Source: Silene latifolia (lineage: Eukaryota; Streptophyta; Magnoliopsida; Caryophyllales; Caryophyllaceae). Taken from it: DNA of 64,000 nt. The stretch is from assembly GCF_048544455.1 (NCBI RefSeq), contig NC_133526.1, positions 11,858,001 through 11,922,000 of the forward strand. The letters are read 5' to 3'. Shown piece after piece: positions 1-10,812 of the stretch. Below the pieces are notes generated by a model that saw only the letters and a program-made list of their open reading frames with translations, had not been told where the DNA came from and searched no databases. The position numbers and the translations under genes were made by a program. Numbering within the stretch: the stretch's first letter is position 1; every line of letters starts with the position of its first letter.

Positions 1-70
1 GCCAGGGGCCGTTTATTTAGTGCCACAAGAGCGACACAAGGGTTTACGCGAGGCGCGTTTTTGCCCTATT
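1..70 (-). other. Region downstream of integrase, before the missing 3' LTR
   Basis: A short GC-rich stretch after the integrase stop. It belongs to the 3' untranslated part of the Tat element. No polypurine tract or LTR start is visible before the window ends. Confidence 0.5.
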
Positions 71-1283
71 CTAGGCATAGTACCGTTTCAGTTGGTCAAG
101 GTTTGTGGGGTTTGAAAACTCATTCCCATCTAGGTCTGTGATTCTAACCGCACCCCCTGGGAGTATGGATTTGACTAGATATGGTCCGGCCCAATTAGGT
201 TTGAATTTTCCCCTTGGGTCGACAGGTAAAAGAGCTCTAACCGATTTGAGTACTAAGTCTCCTTCTTTGATATTCCTTGGCCTGACCCTTTTGTTGAAAG
301 CTCGTTTGATACGTGCTTGATAGGTTTGGACATTATGCAAGGCGCGTAGCCGACGTTCATCCAGGAGGATGAGTTCTTCATATCTATTCCTCTTCCAATC
401 GGCTTCAGGGATTTGGCTTTCTAGTAGAATACGCAAGGATGGTATTTCTAGCTCGACTGGTTGTACGGCTTCCATGCCGTAGGTCAAATAGAAAGGAGTA
501 GCCCCAGTGGGCGTCCTGACAGATGTACGGTACCCCCATAAAGCGAAGGGTATCTTGCTTGGCCAATCTCTATAGTTGTCGGTCATTTTCTTGAGAATTG
601 TGACAACGTTCTTGTTTGCCGCCTCTACCGCACCGTTAGTCTGTGGTCTATAGGGCGAAGAGTGGTGATGCTTAATCTTGTATTTGGCTAGCAATTGCTC
701 AGTTTCGGCTTGGAAATGTGACCCTTTATCGCTAATGATTTCATGTGGGCAACCATATCGACAGATGATGTTGTTTTGTATGAACTTTGCCACATTTTTA
801 GCCGTAAGACCAGTGTAGGAAGCTGCTTCTACCCACTTGGTGAAGTAGTCAATCGCTACTAGAATGAAACAGTGACCTCCTGTTCCGGCTGGGGTTATCT
901 TTCCGATTATGTCAATTCCCCATGCAGAAAATGGCCAAGGAGATGTCATCGTATAGAGCAATGAAGGAGGGACATGTTGTACATTCCCGAAGATTTGACA
1001 ATTGTGGCAATGTCTCACGTACTTGATGCAATCAGATTCCATTGTGGTCCAGTAATATCCCAAACGTGTGATTTTCTTTGCCATCATGGGCCCACTCATG
1101 TGAGGACCGCATTCTCCGTCGTGGACTTCTTCTATCACCTTTCGTGCCTGTGAATGATCAAGGCATCGTAGGACTACACCAAGAGGTGTTCTTTTGTATA
1201 ATTCTCCTTGCATCAGAATGTATTGGAAAGCTAATAGGCGTATAGCACGTTGTCCCCTTTTGTCCATATCTGGTGGATAGGTA
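71..1283 (-). pseudogene. Tat-type integrase segment, cut by a retrotransposon insertion
   Basis: Integrase would insert the element's cDNA into the host genome. The open frame shows an N-terminal H-H-C-C zinc-binding module (HDGECGPH then CIKYVRHCHNC). The DDE catalytic core follows: Asp in WGIDIIGK, Asp in ISDKGSHF, Glu in PQTNGAVEAANK. A C-terminal GPY-type motif (WAGPYLV) precedes the TAG stop at 73-71. The frame is intact from the insertion junction at 1283 to that stop. Its upstream part continues on the far side of the inserted element at 8524. The first Met at 1267 is internal to the original polyprotein and is not a true start. Confidence 0.93.
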
Positions 1284-2651
1284 TGTAATACTCCGTATTT
1301 ATATGTCTTGGGGGTACTCTATCGAGTAGCCCTTACTCTGTCGAGTATGGGCAAGTTGCGGAATAAAATAGTTTCTGACCTGTTGGGTACTCGATCGAGT
1401 AGCTGGGGTACTCGATCGAGTAAGGGGGTACTCGATCGAGTACCTTGGGTACTCGATCGAGTGTCCTATTATCGGGGTTTTTCTCGGGTTTTGTTAATTA
1501 CGCGATTAAGGTATTTAAACATATTCGTCCTTATTCTAAATCACTTTTTACAAAACCTAAAACCTGTTTAAGAGAGAAAGCAACTGGTTCTTCTTCCTAA
1601 TCGCGTTCTTGACAATTCCCGGAGTTCAGACGGTCAGTTTGTATCGTAGTTCGCGTCGTTGGATTCCTTGCGTCGAGGGTAAGCTTCTAGCATAATTTTT
1701 ATAATGTTTTGCTAGGTTTGGTCAAACCCTAATTTAGGGTTTGGGGGTTTTATGAGTAGTAAGTAATTGGTAGTCTTTATGTGTTATGTATGATAGGAGG
1801 AGAATTCGTAGAGGAGCCGTTTTGATACAAACTTGTAGATACCGTCTGCGTGTTGTGCTTTCCAGGTAGGATTTCCTACTCAGTATTAGTCCCATAATGG
1901 GATATTGGTGATGTGCTGTAGTTAGTTGTTTAATATGTGATTGTGATTGCGATTGTGATTGTGATTGTGATTGTGATTGGTTTCTATGGCTCTCGAGATG
2001 CGTTCTCGGCTGAGTGGGGTCACTTGCGGGAGTGATCTCGCGCCCTAGTTTCGCCCTTCGTGGAATCCGCCACGGAAGGGGATGTGCACATTAATGGACA
2101 GGGTTATCGCTCGTACGATGAGCGGGGCTTAGGTGGGAACGGCTGCGGTCCCCCATCGGCGGGTGGTCCAAAGGGTGGACGATCGATTTGAGATGATGGG
2201 AGTTGGTGTGTGTGTGTGTGTGTGTGTGTGTGACAGTTCAGCTGTCTGTGTATCTTGCTATTGTTATCTATATTGAATTGTGTGATTAGTACTGACCCCG
2301 TTTAAATGTTTTAAAAACTGTGGTGATCCATTCGGGGGTGGTGAGCAGTTATTGAGCAGGTATGATATGACGCGTATGGGATAGCTGGGATGAGTCATCA
2401 CGTGGCAGTTAGAAGTCTTCCGCTGTGTCAGACGGTGTCTTATAGTTTTGATAGTTTTAGCAGTAGACCGTTTGAGAATGTTGTATTTCAGTTTATTAGT
2501 TTTCGTTTTGATCATGTAATCACTTAAACTATTTACTTTTAAATATGTTTCTTTATTTTCTTATGAATATCATTGCCTCGGGTAACCGAGATGGTGACAT
2601 CCTTATACCTGAGCGGTCCTGGTAAGGCACTTGGAGTATGGGGGTGTTACA
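1284..2651 (+). repeat. 5' LTR of the non-coding element
   Basis: 1368-bp LTR with TG...CA ends. In order it holds six CTCGATCGAG-type palindromes (1317-1461), a TATA-like TATTTAAA at 1512-1519, a GATTGT hexamer array (1938-1979), a TG microsatellite (about 2206-2232) and the terminal GGGTGTTACA. It matches 7164-8523 along its whole length. Short open frames inside it are chance products of the repeat sequence. Confidence 0.95.
1317..1461. promoter_or_regulatory. Phased CTCGATCGAG palindrome array in the 5' LTR
   Basis: Perfect 10-bp palindromes start at 1390, 1411, 1431 and 1452 (spacings 21, 20, 21). Two one-base variants start at 1317 and 1336. The array ends about 50 bp upstream of a TATA-like box at 1512. 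Position and spacing suggest a promoter-proximal protein-binding array; that role is inferred. Confidence 0.6.
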
Positions 2652-2653
2652 AA

Positions 2654-2665
2654 TGGTATCAGAGC
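2654..2665 (+). other. Primer-binding site, initiator tRNA-Met type
   Basis: TGGTATCAGAGC lies three bases after the 5' LTR. It is the standard complement of the 3' end of plant initiator tRNA-Met used to prime minus-strand DNA synthesis in many Ty1/copia and Ty3/gypsy elements. Confidence 0.93.
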
Positions 2666-3664
2666 GACGATCCTGAAACCTGTAACCAATGAACTTAATG
2701 AACATAGGGAGTCAATTAAAATGAACCCGGGGTAAAAGTTGTAGGAGCTAGTGCAAAGGCTTGGGAGACGTCCTAAAGTCGCAAGGGGTCGCCCTACAAC
2801 TTTGAACCGGTCACATGGGAAAAGTGTTTGTCGAGTCATATGTGTGCTTGGTTAACTTGTTAACAATGTGATGAAGTGTGTGATTGTTGGATGTTGAAGG
2901 AGTAGTTGAGAATGTGAAAGAAAGATTGATGAGATATATAGAACTGTGGTTGGAATGAGAAACATGATGGATGATTCATAATGTGACATAATAATAACAT
3001 GTGAATAGAAATGTTGTGTTATATACACGTATATTTTGTTTGCATAGAGTTGTATGGTAAGTTTATGTACTTGTCCACGATTGTTCATGGGTATATGTCG
3101 TAAGAAGTGTGTAGCTGTAATTGATGAATTAGTTGGAAGAGATTAAGTAAGTAATTGCATAAGAATATGAAATTCATGTGTGGAGCATGTTTATGTGGGT
3201 AATGGATTGTATAATGTTGCGATGTTAGTAACATGTGAATAGGGGATTTTATGTCGTATATTATATTATTGTGTACGTAAAGTTATAAAATAAAAGCATG
3301 TGGGTAAATCGTGATTGACAAGTTAAATAACCTATGTGCATGATGAATGTTGTTGCTTGATTTTTGATAATAGTAACATATGATTATGAATACTGGTTTT
3401 ATGAGTTTTGGACTGGTTTTGTTTGCTTGGTTGTTGTTTAAGTCGTTTGGGAAGTAAAAATCAATAGTTGTGTTTTTCGTTTATAAAGGGGTTGTCTTTA
3501 AACTGTTATAACTTGAGATGCATAAATGATTTTGATGTGATTCCAATTGGAGGTGATAGCTTGTTCTTTTACGATTCTAACGATAGGTCACACGCCCAAA
3601 ACGACCAAGAAATGAGTGAGTTATGACTGTTTTACTGGCCCAGACAGTCTGAGAATTTGGGGTA

Positions 3665-3827
3665 CTCGATCGAGTATCCTTGGTACTCGATCGAGTAAGG
3701 GGGCACTCGATCGAGTATGTTAGTTACTCGATCGAGTAGCCCTGGTAATTTGTTTACGTGCTTCTAATCTTGACCTACTCGATCGAGTAAGTCCCTTACT
3801 CGATCGAGTGGCCTGTACTCGATCTAG
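3665..3827. repeat. Interior CTCGATCGAG palindrome array
   Basis: Copies start at 3665, 3686, 3706, 3727, 3778, 3799 and (one mismatch) 3818. Spacings are 21, 20, 21, 51, 21 and 19. The arrangement matches the LTR array, but it lies about 1 kb into the interior with no TATA-like box close by. Confidence 0.85.
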
Positions 3828-6802
3828 TGACCCCTGTTTTGGGTCATATGCTTATCTTTTGACTTCGTTGCATATTATGTTTAATTCACAGTGGTTATTT
3901 TGCTTCTTTATGCATTATTTTACATGTATGTTGGTCTTGACGCGTAAGTTGAGTATGAGTTCGGTGGGAGGACATGAGTTATACGTGGTTGTAATAGATA
4001 GTGGAAAAAAGAAAAGGAAGATTGTTATGGCTTAATTGAGACATAGAGCATGTTTTCTAAGATGAAATGGGATGAGTGATATGAGTGTGTGTTGAGTAAC
4101 GTAAAAGTAAGTGAATGTGGGCAATGGATGATGTGAGTCTAAGGAACGTGAGAATGAAAGGATTGAGAGTAAGGATATGGATAGTGACAACTTGAGATGT
4201 GTAAAGAATTATGGAGGGAGGTAGTTAAGAGCCGTGTGGGTTAAGAATATACATAATGAAAGTTCGTTTTAAAGGGGTTGAGAAGAGTGGTATATAGTGA
4301 ACTTTGTGGAGACATGTCGCGGGGTGGAGATTTGGCTTTTTAAGAGATGAAACTATTGTGGGTTTTCCTTGGGCAATTAGCGGTATGAAAGGAATTCTGA
4401 TTTCTAGAGATGTAAAAAGGGAGATGCAATTGTTTGCACATTAAACGTTGATTCTATGGATAGATTAGTGGCAAGTGTGAGTGATAGCATAATAAGAGAA
4501 GATCCATGGTAATAAAGAGTGAGATGATGTCGGTAGAAAATAATGGAATTTGAGTTTTGGAGCAACGAAGGGGTAACTGGATTTCTAAAGAGTTAGCTAG
4601 AAGGAATAAGGAGTTGAACTATTAATTGGTATTATTGAGTGTAAAGAGAAAAGAAGGATAAAAGTAAGCTGAGGAAAATATTCACCGGAGTTATGTGATA
4701 TAAAAGTAAGGAATCGTCGAGATGTATGATACTATCATGAGGATTTGAGTTTACAGTTATATAGAAGTTCCAGAACAACATGATTAGTTTTGAGTTTTGA
4801 GGAATTAAGGAAAGCAAGAAGTTGGTAGAATACCTGCATGATATGAGATTTTGGTGGAGAGTTAGATGACAATACAAATAAGATAGTATTGGGAATAATG
4901 TTGAGGTAATTTTGTTGATGGGTTTGTTGTTCGTTGTTTGGGATGTTAACCAAAGATAGGATAGAAATCGTGATGTTTAGAGATGAGTGAAAAGGGTTCA
5001 ATGTCCGGATAGTGGTAGTGTTATGGTTTTTGACTAATGGTTAAGAGTGACGGTATGTTAGAGAGATGGTAATTCTAAAGAGGCTGATTTTGTAGAGACT
5101 GAATTGATAGGTATGGTTGTGAGGAAGTATAAGACATAGTCTTGGGAGGCGGTTTCTCATAGTGAGTGTTAGCTATATGGTTATGTATGGCAGAAGGTGT
5201 TGGGCATGCGAATGGAAGAATGTGATGAGGGGCATGCGAGTTAAGCTCGGGTGACAGGTAACCTTGGTTGAGTGGTAACTTACGTGATCAGGATTGACTG
5301 GTTGGATGTGATTATGGGTCTATGTCATATATATAAATGTTTGTGTGAGGTTGTGACCTCATAAGAAATGGTATGGTGTGATAATTATAAGTTGTTATCT
5401 GAATTTTCTGTGATACATGTTGGATACGAGAACGTAATGGAATGATGTTTAAAAAGGTAATAATTTGACTGTTTTGGGATGACTAGTTATGCCTGTCTAT
5501 ATTCATGGTACAAATCAATCTGTGATATGGTAAGGGGATGACATTCACGAGGTTATTATCTGTTTAATTCATAAAATATGTGGTGTTATGATTTAGTAAA
5601 GTGGATTTGAGTAAGTTTTTCTTGTCTGAAAAATTATTCTCGAGTCGAGTTTATGGGAGTTGTATGCAATCGTGATGACTATCGATGTGGTTGTGGTGCC
5701 TCGGGTGGTGATCCGGGCACGATATTTAGTGTTGTGATGCGGGTATTTTCGCATCAAGCGGTGTGGCTGTTGGTGGCGGTGTTGTGATGCCGTCACCGGT
5801 TGTGGTGGAGTAGGCGGGATGATTATGATTCGAGTTTCAAAGTACATAGCGATTATACATAGATTGTTGTTTTGTTTGATGTTGTTCCCTGCGAGTTTCA
5901 GTTTGTGCAGATAGACAGTTGTCTTGTTTATTGATGTTTTCTTTACCAGTTTAAGTTTGAGAATCAGGGTAGGGTATGGTATGAAATAGAGTTGTATATG
6001 TTTTCGTTGTTGTCATGGTATAGTGATATCCTGTTGATGAGACGCGGTTGTGAGAGGTTATTCTGAAAAATTTGATCTTGTTCTAGATAAGGCTTTAGTG
6101 GACATGGTAATGGCAAATGATTCGTAAAACATGTGTGGTAATGACCGATAGATGCGGTGGTTCATAATCCTTTGTTGAGGCAGTGAGTGTAGGGTGTTGG
6201 AGGAAATAGTGTCATGTTAAGTTGTGTATGAGTTTTGCGGTAATGAAGGAAAGAACTTGAGGATCTAGTGTGAGTGTACGTAACGAGTGTAGATCGTGAG
6301 TTATGCTTTTGGGAGATAGGTGCCTTACATAGAGAGGTATGTTGTTTTGCAGTAAGAACGGAGAGTTAGTATGGTATTTTTGCCACGCGTTTTATGGTAT
6401 AGATTAGGTGGTGTGCCGTATGAGTCGAGGTATGAAAAATGTTTAAGTAAGAAAGCCTTGGATATGTGCATGGCGAGTGTTTAGGTTATAGGTGATTATC
6501 TTTGACATGCGGTGGTGATGAGAAAAGGGAAAGATATATCTAGGATTTAGTATTAGTGAGTTATGAGGACGTAACATTTATCTTAAGAGGAGTAGGATGC
6601 GATAAAAGAGATTTTGATGGTTGTACATATGGTAGTATATTTGGAAGTAGAGTGTTGGTGTACCATAAGGTATAGTTTTGTATATGTTGTGGTTGATGGT
6701 GTTAAAAGGTCATGGCCGTGGTTGTAGTAGTGTGATGCTTCAGAGTGTGAGAATATTTTATATAGTGTTGACAGTTGGAGGATGATGTTATGAGCCTGAG
6801 TA

Positions 6803-6850
6803 AACTTCGAGGACGAAGTTCCTTTTAAGGGTGGTAGAATGTAACATTCC
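6803..6850 (+). repeat. Internal copy of the 3' terminal motif
   Basis: AACTTCGAGGACGAAGTTCC, then a purine-rich stretch and TGTAACATTCCG. This parallels the real 3' junction at 7127-7174 (AACTTCGGGGACGAAGTTCT, purine tract, TGTAATACTCCG). It may be the relic of an older LTR junction captured by the element or a tandem duplication of its 3' end. Confidence 0.6.
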
Positions 6851-7149
6851 GTTTGATGTCTATGAGTGTCTTGATATGGGTTTTGGTAGTGGATGATATA
6901 TTACGGAGCTAGCAGCGTTAAAGGATGGTAGTTGGTAGTGTATGGAGTTAGTGTTGAGAGAGATATAATGGAGTTGATACGATATCGTGAGCCATGTTGT
7001 GGAGGTAGGAATAGTTAGTGGAGTTGGTATTACGAGTTCATGTTTGGGTTGGAGTTTTGTTTTGAGTTCTTAGTCACGTTGTTGAGTCTTGATCGAGTTA
7101 GTAGGTTTGTTTTTGAGTATGGGTTGAACTTCGGGGACGAAGTTCTTTT

Positions 7150-7163
7150 TAAGGAGGGAAGAC
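7150..7163 (+). other. Polypurine tract
   Basis: AAGGAGGGAAGA directly before the 3' LTR start at 7164. This is the expected plus-strand primer site. Confidence 0.85.
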
Positions 7164-8523
7164 TGTAATACTCCGTATTTATATGTCTTGGGGGTACTCT
7201 ATCGAGTAGCCCTTACTCTGTCGAGTATGGGCAAGTTGCGGAATAAAATAGTTTCTGACCTGTTGGGTACTCGATCGAGTAGCTGGGGTACTCGATCGAG
7301 TAAGGGGGTACTCGATCGAGTACCTTGGGTACTCGATCGAGTGTCCGGTTTATCGGGGGTTTTTCTCGGGTTTTGTTAATTACGCGATTAAGGTATTTAA
7401 ACATATTCGTCCTTATTCTAAATCACTTTTTACAAAACCTAAAACCTGTTTAAGAGAGAAAGCAACTGGTTCTTCTTCCTAATCGCGTTCTTGACAATTC
7501 CGGAGTTCGACGGTCGGTTTGTATCGTAGTTCGCGTCGTTGGATTCCTTGCGTCGAGGGTAAGCTTCTAGCATAATTTTTATAATGTTTTGCTAGGTTTG
7601 GTCAAACCCTAATTTAGGGTTTGGGGGTTTTATGAGTAGTAAGTAATTGGTAGTCTTTATGTGTTATGTATGATAGGAGGAGAATTCGTAGAGGAGCCGT
7701 TTTGATACAGCTGTAGATACCGTCTGCGTGTTGTGCTTTCCGGGTAGGATTTCCTACTCGCATTAGTCCCATAATGGGATATTGGTGATGTCTTTGTAGT
7801 TAGTTGTTTAATATGTGATTGTGATTGCGATTGTGATTGTGATTGTGATTGTGATTGGTTTCTATGGCTCTCGAGATGCGTTCTCGGGTGAGTGGGGTCA
7901 CTTGCGGGAGTGATCTCGCGCCTAGTTTCGCCCTTCGTGGAACCCGCCACGAAAGGGGATGTGCACATTAATGGACGGGGTTATCGCTCGTACGATGAGC
8001 GGGGCTTAGGTGGGAACGGCTGCGGTCCCCCATCGGGTGGGCTGGGTCCAAAGTGGACGCCAAGATTTGAGATGATGGGAGTTGGTGTGTGTGTGTGTGT
8101 GTGTGTGTGTGACGGTTCACCATGTGGTATCTTGCTATTGTTATCTATATTGAATTGTGTGATTAGTACGACCCGTTTAAATGTTTTAAAAACGTGGTGA
8201 TCCATTCGGGGTGGTGAGCGGTTATTGAGCGGTATGATATGACGCGTATGGGATAGGCCGGATGAGTCATCACGTGGCGCTTAGAAGTCTTCCGTTTGTG
8301 TCGACGGTGTCTTATAGTTTTGATAGTTTTAGCAGTAGACCGTTTGAGAATGTTGTATTTCAGTTTATTAGTTTTCGTTTTGATCATGTAATCACTTAAA
8401 CTATTTACTTTTAAATATGTTTCTTTATTGTCTTATGAATATCATTGCCTCGGGTAACCGAGATGGTGACATCCTTATACCTGAGCGGTCCTGGTAAGGC
8501 ACTTGGAGTATGGGGGTGTTACA
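7164..8523 (+). repeat. 3' LTR of the non-coding element
   Basis: 1360-bp LTR, TG...CA, same layout as the 5' copy: palindrome array about 7197-7342, TATA-like box about 7394-7401, hexamer array about 7817-7857, TG microsatellite about 8087-8112. It ends one base before the AGGTA target repeat at 8524-8528. Confidence 0.95.
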
Positions 8524-10351
8524 AGGTACCATTAAGCTTAAAGTTCAAGATTGCGTGGAACCAGGGTTCCTGCGCAATTTCCTCTTCATCGGTGATTTGG
8601 TGGACATAAGCCGGCTCTGACCGTCGTTCGATACACAAAGGCATGTCCATCATGTGGTCTGGCATATTTATCAAAGATGCAAGTTTCGCAAGAGCGTCTG
8701 CAAATTGATTTTCCTCTCGAGGTAGGTGTAAGTAGGTCACGTGATCAAAGAATTGGGCCACTTGGTCTATCCTAGCCTGATAGGGTGCGAGGCTTTCACT
8801 TCGGATTTTCCAAGATCCCGTAACTTGGTTGATGATTAGTGATGAATCCCCATGTACTCGGAGGTTTTTGATGCCTAAGCTTACTGCCGCTTGTAGTCCA
8901 ATGAGACAAGCTTCATACTCTGCAGCGTTATTTGTCACCTCGAAGTCGAGTTTGACAGCAATCGGTGTATGCTCACCTTCAGGAGAAATGAGCAACACTC
9001 CTATTCCGAACCCTCTTAAGTTTGATGCTCCATCAAAGTACAGATCCCAGGAGTCTACATCTGTTTGAAGTATATCCTCGTCGGGAAATGACCAAGTATC
9101 TATGGTTTGTGCGTCGTTGATAGGATTTTCTGCGAAGAATTCGGCGACGGCGCGACCTTTTATGACTTTCAGTGGCACATATTTGAGGTCGAATTCTGAG
9201 AGCATCAGAGTCCATCTTGCCAGACGTCCGTTGAGGACGGGTTTCTCGAAGAGATATTTGACTGGATCCATTTTGGAGTATATCTTGACGGAGTAGCTAA
9301 GCATGTAGTGACGTAGCTTCTTCGTTGCCCACACAAGAGCGAGGCATGTCTTTTCGAGTTGTGAGTATTTGCACTCATATTCCAAGAATTTCTTACTTAG
9401 ATAGTAAATGGCTCTTTCTTCGCTTCCTACGGTTTGAGCCAGCATAGCACCCATGGCAGTTTCGGTTATTGCGAGATATAAACCAAGAGGTTGATCTCGT
9501 TGTGGTGGCATGAGCACTGGCGGTTTAGCCAATATTTCTTTGATTCGGTCAAACGCCTTTTGACAATCATCATCCCACATGGTGTGGTCGGTTTTCTTGA
9601 GTTTCTTGAAGATAGGCTCACAAATCATCGTAAGTTTCGATATGAATCGACTTATGTATTGTACCTTTCCTAGGAATCCTCTGACTTCTTTTTCTGTTTG
9701 GGGTTGTGGCATTTCGATCAGAGCTTTGATTTTGGAAGGATCTATTTCTATTCCTCTTTGACTAACCACGTATCCCAGGAGTTTGCCGGATGTTACCCCG
9801 AATGTGCATTTCTGAGGATTGAGCCTCATGTTGTACTTTCGTAGCCTTGCGAAGAACTTGCGAAGGTTCGCAATATGTCCCTCTCTTTCCTTGGACTTGA
9901 CGATCATGTCATCTACATATACCTCAACTTCTTTGTGCATCATGTCATGCAAGAGTGTAGTTGCGGTGCGTTGGTACGTAGCTCCGGCGTTGATTAGTCC
10001 AAACGGCATTACTGTATAGCAATATGTTCCCCATTGGGTGACGAATGCGGTCTTGTGCATATCTTCCATGGCCATCTTGATTTGGTTATAACCCGCATAT
10101 CCATCCATGAAGGATAGTAGTGCGTGGTCTGCAGTATTGTCCACCAATATGTCAATGTGTGGTAGAGGGAAGTCATCTTTTGGACTCGCTTTGTTCAAGT
10201 CCCTAAAGTCAACACAAACACGGATTCTCCCATCCTTTTTGGGTACGGGTACTATGTTAGCTACCCAGTCAGAATACTCGGAAACTTTGATGAACCCGGC
10301 TTTGAATTGCTTATCAACTTCTTCCTTAATTTTTAGAGCCCATTCTCGTTC
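8524..10351 (-). pseudogene. Tat-type reverse transcriptase with dual RNase H
   Basis: Reverse transcriptase and RNase H of the Tat element. In frame order: VCVDFRDLNK, the LPHID region, FMDGYAGYNQI and the catalytic YVDD (EVEVYVDDMIV). The connection/first RNase H region follows (PLGLYLAITETAMGAML, YSQLEKTCLALVWA). A second, archaeal-type RNase H begins LYFDGASN, with NNAAEYEA and a C-terminal DALAKLAS. The frame is open from the TGA stop at 10354-10352 to the insertion junction. The RNase H to integrase linker is where the LARD-like element landed. The upstream RT start lies in another frame (10333-10812). Confidence 0.93.
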
Positions 10352-10812
10352 TCATTCGTCGAAGCTTCGCTTTTCACGTGTTTGAAACCCGGCTTAATCG
10401 GAATCCTATGTTCGGCAATATCCCCGTCGATCCCTGGCATGTCTTTGTAGGACCAAGCGAAAACGTCTTTGAATTCATTTAGGAGGTCTATGAAATCGGC
10501 CCTTTCGGTAGAGCTCAAGGTAGTCCCTATCCTAAGTTCTTGGGGTTCTAGTTCGGTTCCTACGTTGATGGGTTCGGTATCCTCTATTACTGGTCCCCCT
10601 TCCCTTCCTGTAATATTTCTTTGGCTACGTAGGGAGGTATTTCGGTTAAGTCCGGTCTTGGTCATCCTCGCATCATCATAAACAGAATTGCACTCGAAAG
10701 AACACAGAGAGTAAGCAGAACTTGATTTATTCATATTAAGATTTGAGTAAAGTTGAAACAAAGAAGCCAACCGATCCATGGTCATGGCGGCAAAGGAACA
10801 ATGGTGGGGCAT
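10333..10812 (-). pseudogene. N-terminal RT segment of the Tat element in a shifted frame
   Basis: 159-codon frame containing EFNSVYDDAR-like sequence and a typical RT lead-in (FIDLLNEFKDVFAWSYKDMPG, HRIPIKPGFK). It runs out of frame near 10375-10355, where the main RT frame has a TGA. It overlaps the protease frame by 77 bp. Tat/Ogre elements are known to have an intron or frame break between protease and RT, so part of this break may be original; the second break and the stop look like decay. Confidence 0.8.

Larger units (their letters stand above)
2666..7149 (+). other. Non-coding interior of the LARD-like element
   Basis: About 4.5 kb of AT- and G-rich sequence on the plus strand with only short chance frames. 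I see no protease, RT, RNase H or integrase motifs in any frame. Two structures stand out: a CTCGATCGAG array at 3665-3827 and, at 6803-6850, a copy of the sequence that normally lies at the 3' LTR junction. Confidence 0.85.
1284..8523 (+). mobile_element. Complete non-coding LTR retrotransposon (LARD-like)
   Basis: Two direct LTRs (1284-2651 and 7164-8523) begin TGTAATACTCC and end GGGTGTTACA. A primer-binding site matching plant initiator tRNA-Met follows the 5' LTR and a purine tract precedes the 3' LTR. The target duplication AGGTA (1279-1283, 8524-8528) is perfect. The 4.5-kb interior has no credible gag or pol frame in either strand, so the element must use proteins from another retrotransposon; that fits large retrotransposon derivatives. 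The PBS and the terminal sequence before the 3' LTR resemble those of Ty3/gypsy chromoviruses, so the helper was probably of that type (inference). It is the youngest layer of the nest. The LTRs differ by scattered substitutions and short indels, so the insertion is not brand new. Confidence 0.95.

Noticed and set aside
1317..1461. Possible CRISPR-like array of regular palindromes
   Set aside because: Plant nuclear context inside an LTR; 10-bp repeats with about 10-bp spacers are far too short and no cas genes exist.
7892..8200. 102-codon frame in the 3' LTR
   Set aside because: Contains the TG microsatellite and is not preserved in the equivalent 5' LTR segment.
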